Shown: positions 53,358-62,354, numbered from the stretch's first letter. The stretch: 64,000 nt of DNA from Chryseosolibacter sp964493505 (GCA_964493505.1 CAZBNP010000019.1:27389-91388); one strand, 5' to 3'. A program made the numbers and translations. The notes: generated by a model from the letters alone, not told the origin.

Positions 53358-55484
53358 ATGAAAGTCTATGACGACAAGCACATCAAGAACATAGTTCTGT
53401 TGGGTGCGCCCAAGGCCGGCAAAACGCTGCTGGCCGAAGACATGGCATTCGAAGCCGGAATCATACACCGGAGAGGCACCATAGAAGGTAAGAACACTGT
53501 ATCCGATTACCACGACATAGAACACGAGCGTGGCAATTCGGTTTTTGCGACACCCCTTCACACAGAGTGGAAAGAGTATAAGATCAATATTGTCGACACT
53601 CCGGGGTTCGACGATTTCATCGGCGAGATCGTTGCCTCCACCCGCGTAGCCGATACCTGTGTAATGGTCGTAAACGCCCAACACGGTGTGGAAGTAGCCA
53701 CCGACCTCATCTGGAACTATATCGATCGCTTCAGCAAACCCACGATCTTCGCCGTCAATCAGGTCGACCACCCCAAGGCCGACTTCGACGCCACGCTCAC
53801 ATCCCTGAAAGAACGGTTTGGCAGCGCCGTCACGCAAGTACAATATCCCTATAACGAAGGAGAAGATTTTAACGCCATTATCGACCTGCTCAAGATGGTT
53901 ATGTACAAATTTCCCGTAGACGGCGGCAAGCCCAGGAAGCTCGCGATCCCGGATTCCGAAAAAGAGAAAGCTGAAACGCTCCACAACGAACTCGTGGAGA
54001 AGGCTGCCGAGAACGACGAAACCCTCATGGAAAAGTATTTTGAGAAAGGCACCCTCGATGAAGACGAAATGCGCGAAGGACTAAAGCTCGGAATGATCCA
54101 GCACAGCATCTTCCCCGTATTCTGTATGTCTGCGAAAAAGAATATGGGCAGCGGACGCATGATGGGTTTCATTGACAACGTCGCGCCCTCGCCGCGCGAT
54201 GCAACGGCCGAACGTACCACGGCAGGAACCGAACTGGCCTTCGACCCTGAAGCCCCCACCGCTTTGTTTGTATTCAAGTCGCACCTCGAACCGAATCTGG
54301 GTAAACTCTCTTTCTTCAAAGTTATCTCCGGCCGTGTGACAACCGCCTCTGAGCTTACGAATAGCCAGACAGGTGCAACGGAAAGGATCCACCAGCTATT
54401 CATTATGGACGGAAAAACCCGTACACCGGTAGACGAACTCGTCGCTGGCGATATCGGTGCGACGCTGAAACTCAAGGACACCTACACGAACCAGACCCTC
54501 AGAGACAAAAACTACAACGTGACAATGGAACCCATCGCGTTTCCCGAACCGCGTATCCGGACAGCCATCGTTGCCCAGAGTAAGACCGACGAGGAAAAGA
54601 TCGGCGAAGTGCTGCAAAAGATCCACCAGGAAGACCCTACCCTTGAAGTACACTACGCAAAAGAACTGCGACAATTGATCCTCTCGGCGCAGGGCGAGCT
54701 GCATCTTGCCATCTGCAAATGGTACCTCGAGAATATTTACAAACTCAACATCGCGTTTGAATCACCGCGAATCTCTTACCGCGAAACGATTCGTTCATCA
54801 GCCGTGGCAACCCACCGCCATAAGAAGCAATCGGGCGGCGCCGGACAGTTTGCCGAGGTTCACATGAAAATAGAACCCTACGTTGAAGGTATGCCGGAAC
54901 CCACTGAATACAACGTGCGAGGTAAAGAGATCATCGACCTTCCCTGGGGAGGAAAGCTGGCCTTCTACAACTGCATCGTCGGAGGAGTGATCGACTCGCG
55001 CTTTATCCCTTCCATACTCAAGGGTGTAATGGAAAAGATGGAACAGGGGCCAATCACCGGATCCTATGTCAGAGATGTCCGGGTATGTGTCTTCGACGGC
55101 AAAATGCACCCCGTGGACTCAAACGACATCTCCTTCAAGATCGCGGGAATGATGGCATTTAAAGCGGCCTTCATGAAATCGGAACCCCAGCTTCTCGAAC
55201 CCGTCTGCGACCTCGAAATACGCATGCCCGAAGAGGTAATGGGCGACGTCATGAGCGACCTGCAAACCCGGCGATCGATCGTTATGGGGATGGACTCAAA
55301 GGGAAATCTTCAACTGATCAGGGTACTGACGCCGCTGGCCGAGCTCGACCGGTATTCGACTGCCTTACGGTCGCTATCGCAGGGCCGCGCCAGCTTTACC
55401 CAGCGGTTTGCTGACTATACGCCGGTTCCCGGCGAGGTCCAGGTCGGAATTGCGAGGAAATTTCAGGAAGTGGAATTTGCTTAG
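53358..55484 (+). CDS. EF-G paralogue (EF-G2-like) with altered GTPase motifs
   Basis: Five-domain elongation-factor G relative, 708 residues. P-loop GAPKAGKT is at residues 16-23 (canonical has an aspartate, not lysine, before AGKT). Switch II is DTPGFDD with Phe84 where EF-G has the catalytic histidine. G4 is NQVD (134-137) instead of NKxD. Domain IV/V sequences such as GGAGQFAEVHMKIEP are kept. Bacteroidota encode a second EF-G, reported in Bacteroides to support translation without GTP hydrolysis. The ATG at 53358 is preferred over an upstream in-frame start at 53313. Confidence 0.88.
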   Translation: MKVYDDKHIKNIVLLGAPKAGKTLLAEDMAFEAGIIHRRGTIEGKNTVSDYHDIEHERGNSVFATPLHTEWKEYKINIVDTPGFDDFIGEIVASTRVADTCVMVVNAQHGVEVATDLIWNYIDRFSKPTIFAVNQVDHPKADFDATLTSLKERFGSAVTQVQYPYNEGEDFNAIIDLLKMVMYKFPVDGGKPRKLAIPDSEKEKAETLHNELVEKAAENDETLMEKYFEKGTLDEDEMREGLKLGMIQHSIFPVFCMSAKKNMGSGRMMGFIDNVAPSPRDATAERTTAGTELAFDPEAPTALFVFKSHLEPNLGKLSFFKVISGRVTTASELTNSQTGATERIHQLFIMDGKTRTPVDELVAGDIGATLKLKDTYTNQTLRDKNYNVTMEPIAFPEPRIRTAIVAQSKTDEEKIGEVLQKIHQEDPTLEVHYAKELRQLILSAQGELHLAICKWYLENIYKLNIAFESPRISYRETIRSSAVATHRHKKQSGGAGQFAEVHMKIEPYVEGMPEPTEYNVRGKEIIDLPWGGKLAFYNCIVGGVIDSRFIPSILKGVMEKMEQGPITGSYVRDVRVCVFDGKMHPVDSNDISFKIAGMMAFKAAFMKSEPQLLEPVCDLEIRMPEEVMGDVMSDLQTRRSIVMGMDSKGNLQLIRVLTPLAELDRYSTALRSLSQGRASFTQRFADYTPVPGEVQVGIARKFQEVEFA

Positions 55485-55529
55485 ATCCCCTGAAGGAACA
55501 CGAAAAATCCGGTGTCACATCCGAAAACG

Positions 55530-55560
55530 ATTGTATAAAATGATTCTTTTAATAGATTTG
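55530..55560 (+). promoter_or_regulatory. promoter of the polyprenol-mannose synthase gene
   Basis: ATTG at 55530-55533, a 19-bp spacer, and TAGATTTG at 55553-55560 match the Bacteroidota -33/-7 consensus well, 26 bp before the GTG start. Confidence 0.65.
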
Positions 55561-55586
55561 TTACATGCCCGACTAAAGCCTGACCC

Positions 55587-56357
55587 GTGAGTAAAGCAAT
55601 TGTAATCATCCCTACCTACAACGAGCGGGAAAACATCTCCCTGATAGTGGAAGCAGTTTTTTCACTGCCCCTACCCTTCCATATCCTGGTTGTAGACGAC
55701 AATTCGCCCGACGGAACGGGTGATATCGTTGCGGACCTTCAAAGCACTTACAATGCGGATAAGAAGCGACTCCATCTGCTCCGGCGGCAGGGTAAGCAAG
55801 GACTGGGCACTGCCTACATCGCCGGATTCCACTATGCCATCGAGCGGAACTACGAATACATTCTGGAGATGGACGCCGACTTCTCTCACGATCCCAAAGA
55901 CCTTGTGCAATTGTTCAATGCCTGCTACCGCGATGGCGCCGATATGGCGATAGGGTCTCGCTACGCCACCGGGGTGAACGTGGTGAACTGGCCCATGGGA
56001 AGGGTCCTGATCTCGTACTTCGCAAGCGCCTATGTGCGCACTATCACCAATATGCCGATCAGTGATACCACAGCGGGTTTTGTTTGTTACAAACGCAAAG
56101 TGCTGGAAACCATTCCACTCGACGGCATCAGGTTTATCGGTTACGCCTTCCAGATAGAGATGAAATTCCTCGCATGGAAGTTCGGATTCAAACTCATGGA
56201 AGTCCCCATCATCTTTACCGACCGCACGCGGGGAGAATCCAAGATGTCGCCCGGCATCTTTAAGGAAGCATTCTTTGGCGTGCTGTACATGACCATCAGC
56301 AGCTGGTTCCGGAAATACATCCCCGGATCGTACAAGACGATAGCCGAAGCGGTATAA
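55587..56357 (+). CDS. polyprenol monophosphomannose synthase (DPM1-like)
   Basis: GT2 glycosyltransferase of 256 residues. IPTYNERENISLIVE, LVVDDNSPDGTGD and EMDADFSHDPKDL (the DxD metal site) are clear, as is FTDRTRGESKMS, typical of DPM1. It moves mannose, or a similar sugar, from GDP to a polyprenol phosphate. No C-terminal membrane domain. Start codon GTG at 55587. The convergent creD stop is at 56378. Confidence 0.92.
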   Translation: MSKAIVIIPTYNERENISLIVEAVFSLPLPFHILVVDDNSPDGTGDIVADLQSTYNADKKRLHLLRRQGKQGLGTAYIAGFHYAIERNYEYILEMDADFSHDPKDLVQLFNACYRDGADMAIGSRYATGVNVVNWPMGRVLISYFASAYVRTITNMPISDTTAGFVCYKRKVLETIPLDGIRFIGYAFQIEMKFLAWKFGFKLMEVPIIFTDRTRGESKMSPGIFKEAFFGVLYMTISSWFRKYIPGSYKTIAEAV

Positions 56358-56377
56358 ATCGCGGGAAAAGCCCGGCA

Positions 56378-57787
56378 TCACCGGTCTTCCGGGTTGACCA
56401 CATAGTAGCGCACATTTCGCGAAAAGTACATCAACGCACTAATGATCAGGAACAGTCCTACACTTCCGATAAGGAGTGACAAATCCTCCTGGAGAATAAT
56501 GATGTAGATAAACGTGTAGAACACAACGAGCAACAGCGCGAACAGAAGTGTAAGCCGGAAGGTACGGAAGAACGTTCGCGAATACAGCGTGATCAACACC
56601 ACCGTAGCCATTGAAGAAATGACGTAGGCGGCGTTGTACCCCAGCTGCTCCGAAAAGCTCAACAACAGCGAATAGTAGATGATCAGTCCCGCGCCGATCA
56701 GAATATACTGGAAAGGATGGATCCTGACCTTCTGTGTGATCTCCACCAGAAACAGCGCCATAAAAGTCAGTAAGATGATCATGACACCATACTTGGCCGT
56801 GCGGGTACTCCGTTTGTATTGGTCAACAGGAAGCAAAAGCCTTACCCCGAAATCCGTACCACTGATTTCATAATTCATATCCGTCCACTGCTGCGGCAAA
56901 GCACGGTTGAAATGAAGAACCTGCCAGTTAGCTGAGAAGCCCTTGTCAGACACCTCGCGCGAGGCGGGCAGAAATGCCCCGTCAAAACTCGGAGTATCCC
57001 ACGAACTGCTGAGCGCAACGTTGGTCGTTTTCCCCGCGGGAATGAAGTCCAGGCGTCGACTCCCCTTCAGGTTCAGATCAACGGCAATATTTCCCGAGAA
57101 GCTATGCGCGTCAGTCCAGCCCAGGTGAGCAACAATCCCGTTCGAAAACACATTGGGCATCGGTTTCGCAGGATAAGAAGACACGTCGGTGGTGGGTCGC
57201 ACACGCAGGCCAATATCACTCGACGGCTCAGTGACGAGCCGACGGCCGCCCACGGAAATAGCGGGAGATTCGCTGATTCCCCTCAGGTCGCTGATGCCGA
57301 ATATCAGGTAAGCATCACGCCAATTGACCATGTTGTCATCAATCTTCAAGCCCGCAAAATCCGGCCGCGGGAAAACCGCTTTAAATCCAAGCGACGATTT
57401 GTACACCACGGCATCAAAAATACCACGGTGAAGGTGTTCCGGCTCTACTGTCCCTTTGACGTCGAGTTCGGCGGGAAGGAAAAATGCCTTCGCGACATAC
57501 TCGGTGACCTCCTTTCCGTCCTTGCCCTTATCAATCACCGATTGCACACGATAAGGGACCACCAGCACCGGTCCGGTAACAGTCTGCGCCGACGCCCACT
57601 TGTCGGCTATTTCTTCACTGACCCGACCAGCGCGTTGCTGACGTTCGTAGATCAGGTCGCTAATCCACGCCAGAGGGATCAGTAGGATCAGGATAAGGAA
57701 TCCAATAGAGAGCAATTTAACCATGATGGATTCCTGGATCCATCGGTTGAATCGTTCGAGCAGGTTAAACGAAGAAGAGTTTTCCAT
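56378..57787 (-). CDS. creD: cell envelope integrity protein CreD
   Basis: Inner-membrane protein of about 469 residues. One membrane helix near the N-terminus (ESIMVKLLSIGFLILILLIPLAW, in part VKLLSIGFLILILL), a large external domain, and a block of five or six helices from about 320 ending with the polar VRYYVVNPEDR. Matches CreD, made under CreBC or related control and linked to envelope and beta-lactam stress. The ATG at 57787 (MENSSSFNLL) is preferred over a TTG at 57820. Confidence 0.88.
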   Translation of the reverse strand: MENSSSFNLLERFNRWIQESIMVKLLSIGFLILILLIPLAWISDLIYERQQRAGRVSEEIADKWASAQTVTGPVLVVPYRVQSVIDKGKDGKEVTEYVAKAFFLPAELDVKGTVEPEHLHRGIFDAVVYKSSLGFKAVFPRPDFAGLKIDDNMVNWRDAYLIFGISDLRGISESPAISVGGRRLVTEPSSDIGLRVRPTTDVSSYPAKPMPNVFSNGIVAHLGWTDAHSFSGNIAVDLNLKGSRRLDFIPAGKTTNVALSSSWDTPSFDGAFLPASREVSDKGFSANWQVLHFNRALPQQWTDMNYEISGTDFGVRLLLPVDQYKRSTRTAKYGVMIILLTFMALFLVEITQKVRIHPFQYILIGAGLIIYYSLLLSFSEQLGYNAAYVISSMATVVLITLYSRTFFRTFRLTLLFALLLVVFYTFIYIIILQEDLSLLIGSVGLFLIISALMYFSRNVRYYVVNPEDR

Positions 57788-57800
57788 ATTCAGATTATTT

Positions 57801-57823
57801 AAAAGTACTTTTACATTCAAAGT
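57801..57823. promoter_or_regulatory. operator-like site upstream of creD (copy 2)
   Basis: AAAGTACTTT at 57802-57811 followed by CAAAGT at 57818-57823. Positions 57801-57823 are identical to 58761-58783 at 18 of 23 bases. The minus-strand TAACTTTG (57825-57818) is also a -7 match. See the paired site upstream of the operon. Confidence 0.55.
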
Positions 57824-57839
57824 TAACGAGTAAAAAAAA

Positions 57840-58139
57840 CTATTTCTGAAGCCTGATCACCGTTTCCAGGGCATCGAGGTGTTTCTTAAAAGCGTTCCTA
57901 CCTTTTTCAGTGATCCTGTATTGGGTATAGGGTTTTCTGTCGACGAATCGTTTTGAAACCGTGACGTATTTTTCCTTTTCCAGCATTTTGATATGCGACG
58001 CCAGATTTCCGTCGGTAACACCCAGCATCTCCTTGAGCGCATTAAAATCGCTCGTCACGTTCACCACCAGCACCGACATAATTTGTAGTCGCGCGCGGTG
58101 TTCCAGCACTTTATCCAGGTGTTCGAACGGATTCTTCAC
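57840..58139 (-). CDS. winged-helix transcriptional regulator
   Basis: Protein of 99 residues with a winged helix typical of the MarR/PadR-like group (RARLQIMSVLVVNV, LKEMLGVTDGNLASHIKML recognition helix, YTQYRITEKGRNAFKKHL wing). It starts in an ATGA overlap with the membrane-protein gene and precedes creD by 52 bp. It likely controls its own operon through the two AAAGT/ACTTT sites. Confidence 0.9.
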   Translation of the reverse strand: MKNPFEHLDKVLEHRARLQIMSVLVVNVTSDFNALKEMLGVTDGNLASHIKMLEKEKYVTVSKRFVDRKPYTQYRITEKGRNAFKKHLDALETVIRLQK

Positions 58140-58759
58140 TTGTCATACTTTTTATACATAACCGCTCCATAGATAATATGCAGCACCCCAAAGCCCAGTG
58201 ACCAGAACAAGAGACCAAAGCCCGGCGAGGCAGTGGCGAGCAGCCCCAGCCCGATTTCACATAAGCCGAGGTAGCGCACCTCACCGTACATGTTTGCACT
58301 GACGGTGAACAGCGCGAGGCCATAAAATATCAGGCAAGCCGGTGCCACAAGATCGAAATACCCGGCATAGAGAATGATCAGAATAAAGAGCCCACCGGCG
58401 ACCAGCGGAATGAAAAAATTTACGAGCAGCCTGCGGTTGGTGTCGGTCCACAGGCGGTCGCCCTGTTTCCCGGCTTTGCGATGGCTCAGCCATAGCGCGG
58501 TCGCAAACGACGCGGCGAGCACAAGCGCCGCGAGCCCCGTCAGGTATCGCACGGTGTGGGTATCCTGAACGTCGTATGAGATGTAGCCGAAAGGAGCGGC
58601 GGGGTTGTGCAAAAGCCTGTAGGCGACCGCGGCGCCGGCGACCGCATAGATGCCGGCGAGTATTCCAGATAATCCACTCAGGGAAAGGAATTTTGACGAC
58701 CGCTCCATCATACTCCGGATGGTGGCGAGGTCTTTTTCGTAATCAGCGTGATCTTTCAT
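58136..58759 (-). CDS. membrane protein of the creD operon
   Basis: Hydrophobic protein of 207 residues with about six membrane helices (SKFLSLSGLSGILAGIYAV from about residue 22, through ASPGFGLLFWSLGFGVLHI near the end). The N-terminal polar segment KDHADYEKDLATIRSMME is conserved in such proteins. Function unknown; gene order (membrane protein, winged helix, creD) is its main clue. The ATG at 58759 fits better than an upstream start at 58846. Confidence 0.8.
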   Translation of the reverse strand: MKDHADYEKDLATIRSMMERSSKFLSLSGLSGILAGIYAVAGAAVAYRLLHNPAAPFGYISYDVQDTHTVRYLTGLAALVLAASFATALWLSHRKAGKQGDRLWTDTNRRLLVNFFIPLVAGGLFILIILYAGYFDLVAPACLIFYGLALFTVSANMYGEVRYLGLCEIGLGLLATASPGFGLLFWSLGFGVLHIIYGAVMYKKYDK

Positions 58760-58760
58760 T

Positions 58761-58783
58761 GAAAGTACTTTGTTATACAAAGT
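58761..58783. promoter_or_regulatory. operator-like site upstream of the creD operon (copy 1)
   Basis: The core ACTTTGT-TAT-ACAAAGT at 58767-58783 is a perfect palindrome of 7-bp arms. It is preceded by AAAGT (58762-58766), giving three AAAGT/ACTTT half sites. It ends 7 bp before the ATG at 58759 and overlaps a weak -7 box (TTACTTTG on minus). Confidence 0.65.
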
Positions 58784-58931
58784 AAGCAAATAAGATCGGG
58801 ACGTGCAAGGGGTTGGCTGCAGCGCAGACGTTCCCCAAGCCCGCATCGATTTAGTCTATACACGTTTGGGGATTCTGAACAGAGGGTTCCTTAAATAAGG
58901 AGCAACTGTTAGGAAAGAAAGTCGCCTTGTA

Positions 58932-58963
58932 TTTGGCAATTAAACGGCATCCGCTTAATATTG
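58932..58963 (+). promoter_or_regulatory. candidate promoter of tRNA-Asn
   Basis: TTTG at 58932-58935 and TAATATTG at 58956-58963 are 20 bp apart and 10 bp before the tRNA; the -7 has one mismatch. Confidence 0.4.
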
Positions 58964-58973
58964 CAGTCCATTT

Positions 58974-59047
58974 TCCTCCTTAGCTCAGCTGGTTAGAGCA
59001 CCTGACTGTTAATCAGGGGGTCCTAGGTTCAAGCCCTAGAGGAGGAG
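58974..59047 (+). tRNA. tRNA-Asn(GTT)
   Basis: Cloverleaf fits: acceptor stem TCCTCCT with AGGAGGA, D arm TAGCTCAGCTGGTTAGAGCA, anticodon stem CCTGA/TCAGG with loop CTGTTAA (anticodon GTT), and T arm CTAGG-TTCAAGC-CCTAG. Discriminator base G. CCA is not encoded. Confidence 0.97.
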
Positions 59048-59218
59048 CAAACTACAGATAATGAGGCAGTTACGCATGTGACCGCTTCTTTTTTTATCAG
59101 GGATTCCCGGATTTTTTTACAGGTGGTCCATTAAATTAAGACTCTCACTGTTAGAAAGTTACCACTACACGGCGTTTCGTTCGATCTGCTTACTCTCCTG
59201 AGTTGATGACAACTTACA

Positions 59219-59443
59219 TTACCATTCCAGCCAATTGTTTTCTCGATACCCCCAATGCAATAAAGATTGAATTAACAAATCAATAGAAACCGACGAATCG
59301 CCAGATTCCATTTTTGCGACTCTTGACTGGCTGGATTTAATTCTACTCGCAAATTCAGTTTGGCTAAGTCCTCTCTTTTGTCGACAAGATTTGAGATTCC
59401 TGCATTTGTTTCGGAGTTTGCTGTGTCTTCTTTTGAAAAACAC
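59219..59443 (-). CDS. small XRE-family helix-turn-helix protein
   Basis: Protein of 74 residues; the HTH (LSQTEFASRIKSSQSRVAKME, central part SSQSRVAKMESGDSSVSIDL) is typical of antitoxin-type XRE regulators. The start is GTG at 59443, 1 bp after the P5C dehydrogenase stop, with AAGGAG upstream. It ends quickly after the HTH (WGYRENNWLEW). No toxin gene is next to it, so it may be a solo regulator or the remainder of a larger gene. Confidence 0.6.
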   Translation of the reverse strand: MFFKRRHSKLRNKCRNLKSCRQKRGLSQTEFASRIKSSQSRVAKMESGDSSVSIDLLIQSLLHWGYRENNWLEW

Positions 59444-59444
59444 C

Positions 59445-61076
59445 TCACTCCTTCCCCAAAAAAGGATACCGGTAATCTGTTGCCGGAACGAATGTCTCCT
59501 TGATCGTACGTATACTCACCCAACGGAGAAGGTTGACCTTTGCCCCCGCCTTGTCGTTGGTACCCGACCCCCGCGCACCCCCAAAAGGCTGCTGACCCAC
59601 TACCGCTCCCGTAGGCTTATCATTAATATAAAAATTACCCGCAGCATTCGTAAGCTTTTTGGTCGCCAGCTCAATAGCATATCGATCGCGCGAAAAAATA
59701 GAACCCGTAAGAGCATAGGGCGAAGTCTGGTCGACCAGTTCAAGCGTCTGTTCAAAATTTTCGGCATGATAAACATATACCGTCAGCACCGGCCCGAACA
59801 CTTCTTCGCACATCGTCACCGACGAAGGGTCCTTCGTGACAATCACGGTAGGTTCAATAAAATAACCCTTTGACTTATCGTAGTTCCCTCCCGCAATAAT
59901 CTCATTCATCGGGTTTTTCCGAGCCTGATCAATATAGCCCGTGATCGAATCAAACGCTTTTTCGTCGATGACTGCATTAAAAAAGTTGCCGAAGTCTTCC
60001 GTGCCTCCGATCCTGATAGTCCTGAGGTCGGCCAGTACAAGTTTTTTCACCTCATCCCAGAGGTTATCCGGAATATAGCAGCGCGAAGCCGCCGAGCATT
60101 TTTGTCCCTGGTATTCAAACGCTCCGCGCACCATTGCCGTGGCGACTTCCCTTGCATCAGCACTCTTATGCACCATGATGAAATCCTTCCCGCCTGTCTC
60201 GCCGACGATACGCGGATAGGATCTGTATTTGTGAATATTTTCTCCGATGGTCTTCCACATGAGCTGAAATACACCCGTACTGCCCGTAAAATGCAGTCCT
60301 GCGAAATCGCGGTGTTTGAAAACCACGTCGCCAACGGCAGGGCCATCCGCATACACCAGGTTGATCACACCGTCGGGCAGCCCCGCATGCCGAAGCACCT
60401 GCATGATCACTTGTGCCGCATAGACCTGTGCGTTGGCCGGCTTCCAGACCACCGTGTTACCCATCAGGGCCATGCTGGTAGGAAGATTTCCCGCGATAGC
60501 AGTGAAATTGAAGGGGGTTAGCGCAAACGTAAACCCCTCCAGCGGACGATACTCGATACGGTTCCATACACCGGGCGACGAGACGGGCTGGTCCCGGTAG
60601 ATCTCTGTCATGAAGTGGACGTTGAAACGCAGAAAATCAATCAGTTCACACGCCGAATCAATCTCAGCCTGAAACGCACTCTTCGACTGGCCCAGCATGG
60701 TTGCCGCGTTGATTTTGTATCGGTAAGGGCCGGCGAGAAGGTCGGCAGCCTTGAGAAAAATCGCAGCGCGATGCTCCCACGACATATTGCTCCAAAGATC
60801 ACGCGCGTTTAACGCCGCCTGGACAGCCTGTTCGACGTGTGTGCGATCCCCTTCGTGATAGTAACCGAGAACATGCTGGTGATCGTGAGGCGGAGACAGC
60901 TTTCTTTTATTCCCGGTACGCACTTCTTCTCCCCCGATGTACATGGGAATGTCGATCTCCCGCGACCGCGCAACTTCAAGTGCTTGCTGTAACAACCTCC
61001 TCTCCTCACTGCCCGGCGCATAGGCGAGCACCGGTTCGTTGACAGGAAGGGGTACCTGGTAAGCTCCTTTTGACAT
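59445..61076 (-). CDS. pruA: L-glutamate gamma-semialdehyde dehydrogenase
   Basis: Stand-alone P5C dehydrogenase of proline and arginine catabolism, 543 residues. The catalytic cysteine is C327 in QGQKCSAASR and the glutamate E293 in VGETGGKDF. EYRPLEGFTFALTPFNFTAI is typical of the family (P5CDH of the non-fused type). Oxidises glutamate semialdehyde to glutamate with NAD. The ATG at 61076 gives MSKGAYQVPLPVNEPVL; no proline dehydrogenase is adjacent. Confidence 0.95.
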   Translation of the reverse strand: MSKGAYQVPLPVNEPVLAYAPGSEERRLLQQALEVARSREIDIPMYIGGEEVRTGNKRKLSPPHDHQHVLGYYHEGDRTHVEQAVQAALNARDLWSNMSWEHRAAIFLKAADLLAGPYRYKINAATMLGQSKSAFQAEIDSACELIDFLRFNVHFMTEIYRDQPVSSPGVWNRIEYRPLEGFTFALTPFNFTAIAGNLPTSMALMGNTVVWKPANAQVYAAQVIMQVLRHAGLPDGVINLVYADGPAVGDVVFKHRDFAGLHFTGSTGVFQLMWKTIGENIHKYRSYPRIVGETGGKDFIMVHKSADAREVATAMVRGAFEYQGQKCSAASRCYIPDNLWDEVKKLVLADLRTIRIGGTEDFGNFFNAVIDEKAFDSITGYIDQARKNPMNEIIAGGNYDKSKGYFIEPTVIVTKDPSSVTMCEEVFGPVLTVYVYHAENFEQTLELVDQTSPYALTGSIFSRDRYAIELATKKLTNAAGNFYINDKPTGAVVGQQPFGGARGSGTNDKAGAKVNLLRWVSIRTIKETFVPATDYRYPFLGKE

Positions 61077-61099
61077 GACATTAGGTTTTATATAGATCT

Positions 61100-61107
61100 C
61101 AAATTTA
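61100..61107 (-). promoter_or_regulatory. candidate -7 element of pruA
   Basis: Minus-strand TAAATTTG is an exact match, 23 bp before the ATG. The nearest TTTG (61126-61123) is only 15 bp upstream, so the -33 box is doubtful. Confidence 0.35.
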
Positions 61108-61119
61108 AAGACATGGAAA

Positions 61120-61863
61120 TCACAAAATATCCTGCAATTCAGATAAACACCTGATCTCGTGTACAACTTCCTCCTGATGACTCAGCGCCTGGGGATTATA
61201 GAACACCGTGTCGATCGACGCATTTCGAGCACCCCTGATATCCGTCGCCAGGTTATCGCCGATCATAATCACCTCGTGACGTTCAAGGCCGTTCACGTAT
61301 AGTGCATAGTCAAAAATTTCACGCGCCGGCTTCTTATGTCCTGCCTTCTGCGATGTGATGACGTGATTGAAATAATGGGTGATATTACCGGACTGAAGTT
61401 TGATCACCTGGATCTCTTCGAATCCATTGGTCACTAGAGTGAGCGCATAGTTAGGCGCCAGGTATTCGAGGATCTCCCTGGCATGAGGTAGCAGCGCCGT
61501 TTTCTTCGGACACTCATATAAAAATCCGTGCGACAAACGATCATTCAGCTCGTCGCCGTCATCACCATCAATACCGAACCGGGACAAAACTTTTCTGAAA
61601 CGCTGTAAACGGATAACCTTGTGGGAGATGAGTCCCTGGTCATATTGGCTCCACAACCCGGAATTGATTTCAGTGAAATAGTTGAAGAAATCATCAAAGG
61701 GAATTCCCCTGTCGCCAAGACCAAACGAGTTATGCAAATCCGCCAGTGTCTCACGGGAGTTGCACTCGTAGTCCCACAACGTGTGGTCCAGGTCAAAGAA
61801 AATACATTTATACTCACAGCCGACCTTCTTCGCGGCTGCCCTCTCCATTGGTTTATTAGTCAT
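61120..61863 (-). CDS. YjjG-family HAD phosphatase (noncanonical pyrimidine nucleotidase)
   Basis: HAD hydrolase of 247 residues with CIFFDLDHTLWDYE (catalytic aspartates near residues 21-25) and IGDNLATDIRGARNA near residue 200. The cap domain is helical. YjjG-like enzymes dephosphorylate unusual pyrimidine nucleotides; the exact substrate is inferred from family. It lies 9 bp after the ArsR gene stop. Confidence 0.85.
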   Translation of the reverse strand: MTNKPMERAAAKKVGCEYKCIFFDLDHTLWDYECNSRETLADLHNSFGLGDRGIPFDDFFNYFTEINSGLWSQYDQGLISHKVIRLQRFRKVLSRFGIDGDDGDELNDRLSHGFLYECPKKTALLPHAREILEYLAPNYALTLVTNGFEEIQVIKLQSGNITHYFNHVITSQKAGHKKPAREIFDYALYVNGLERHEVIMIGDNLATDIRGARNASIDTVFYNPQALSHQEEVVHEIRCLSELQDIL

Positions 61864-61872
61864 GAACCGCGA

Positions 61873-62271
61873 TTATGTGATTATTCCGGGTTTTTGCCAT
61901 GCCCCCATCGCTACTTTGTTGACGGCAAGTTCCCGGTTCGAATACAGGGTCTGATACAACTGTTGGTCCTTCTGCAGCAGTTGATCCTTCCTTAAGAACT
62001 GAAAAATCTGTTTTAAAATTTCAAAAACCTCATCCTTTATAGCGTAAAAGACCCAGTGATTATGTCGCCGGAACGTCAATATTCCCGAGTTTTTAAGATA
62101 TGTCAGGTGTCGCGAAGTTTTTGTCTGCGTAAAATCAAGGATCTTTTCGAGGTCCGAGATACACATCTCGTCATTCTCAAAAATCAGATGAAGAATACGC
62201 AGTCGCGACTCGTCGGAACAAGCCTTGAAAATTTGCGAACCGAGCGACAAATTGAAACTTTTTAGCCGCAT
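61873..62271 (-). CDS. ArsR-family transcriptional regulator
   Basis: Winged-helix protein of 132 residues: KACSDESRLRILHLIF, ISDLEKILDFTQTKTSRHL recognition helix, LKNSGILTFRRHNHWVFYAI wing. No ELCVCD metal site; one cysteine is in DEMCISD, so metal sensing is uncertain. First of the unit with the HAD gene, possibly continuing to pruA. Divergent from the carboxypeptidase-type gene. Confidence 0.9.
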   Translation of the reverse strand: MRLKSFNLSLGSQIFKACSDESRLRILHLIFENDEMCISDLEKILDFTQTKTSRHLTYLKNSGILTFRRHNHWVFYAIKDEVFEILKQIFQFLRKDQLLQKDQQLYQTLYSNRELAVNKVAMGAWQKPGIIT

Positions 62272-62328
62272 TCTGCCTCTTTATTTAGGGGCCAACAATA
62301 AATATTAGGCTCTCACTACCCTTATTTT

Positions 62329-62336
62329 TATATTTG
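62329..62336 (+). promoter_or_regulatory. candidate -7 element for the carboxypeptidase-regulatory-domain gene
   Basis: TATATTTG is an exact match to TAnnTTTG, 18 bp before the GTG start at 62355. Confidence 0.4.
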
Positions 62337-62354
62337 ATAGCTTAATTGGCGCCT

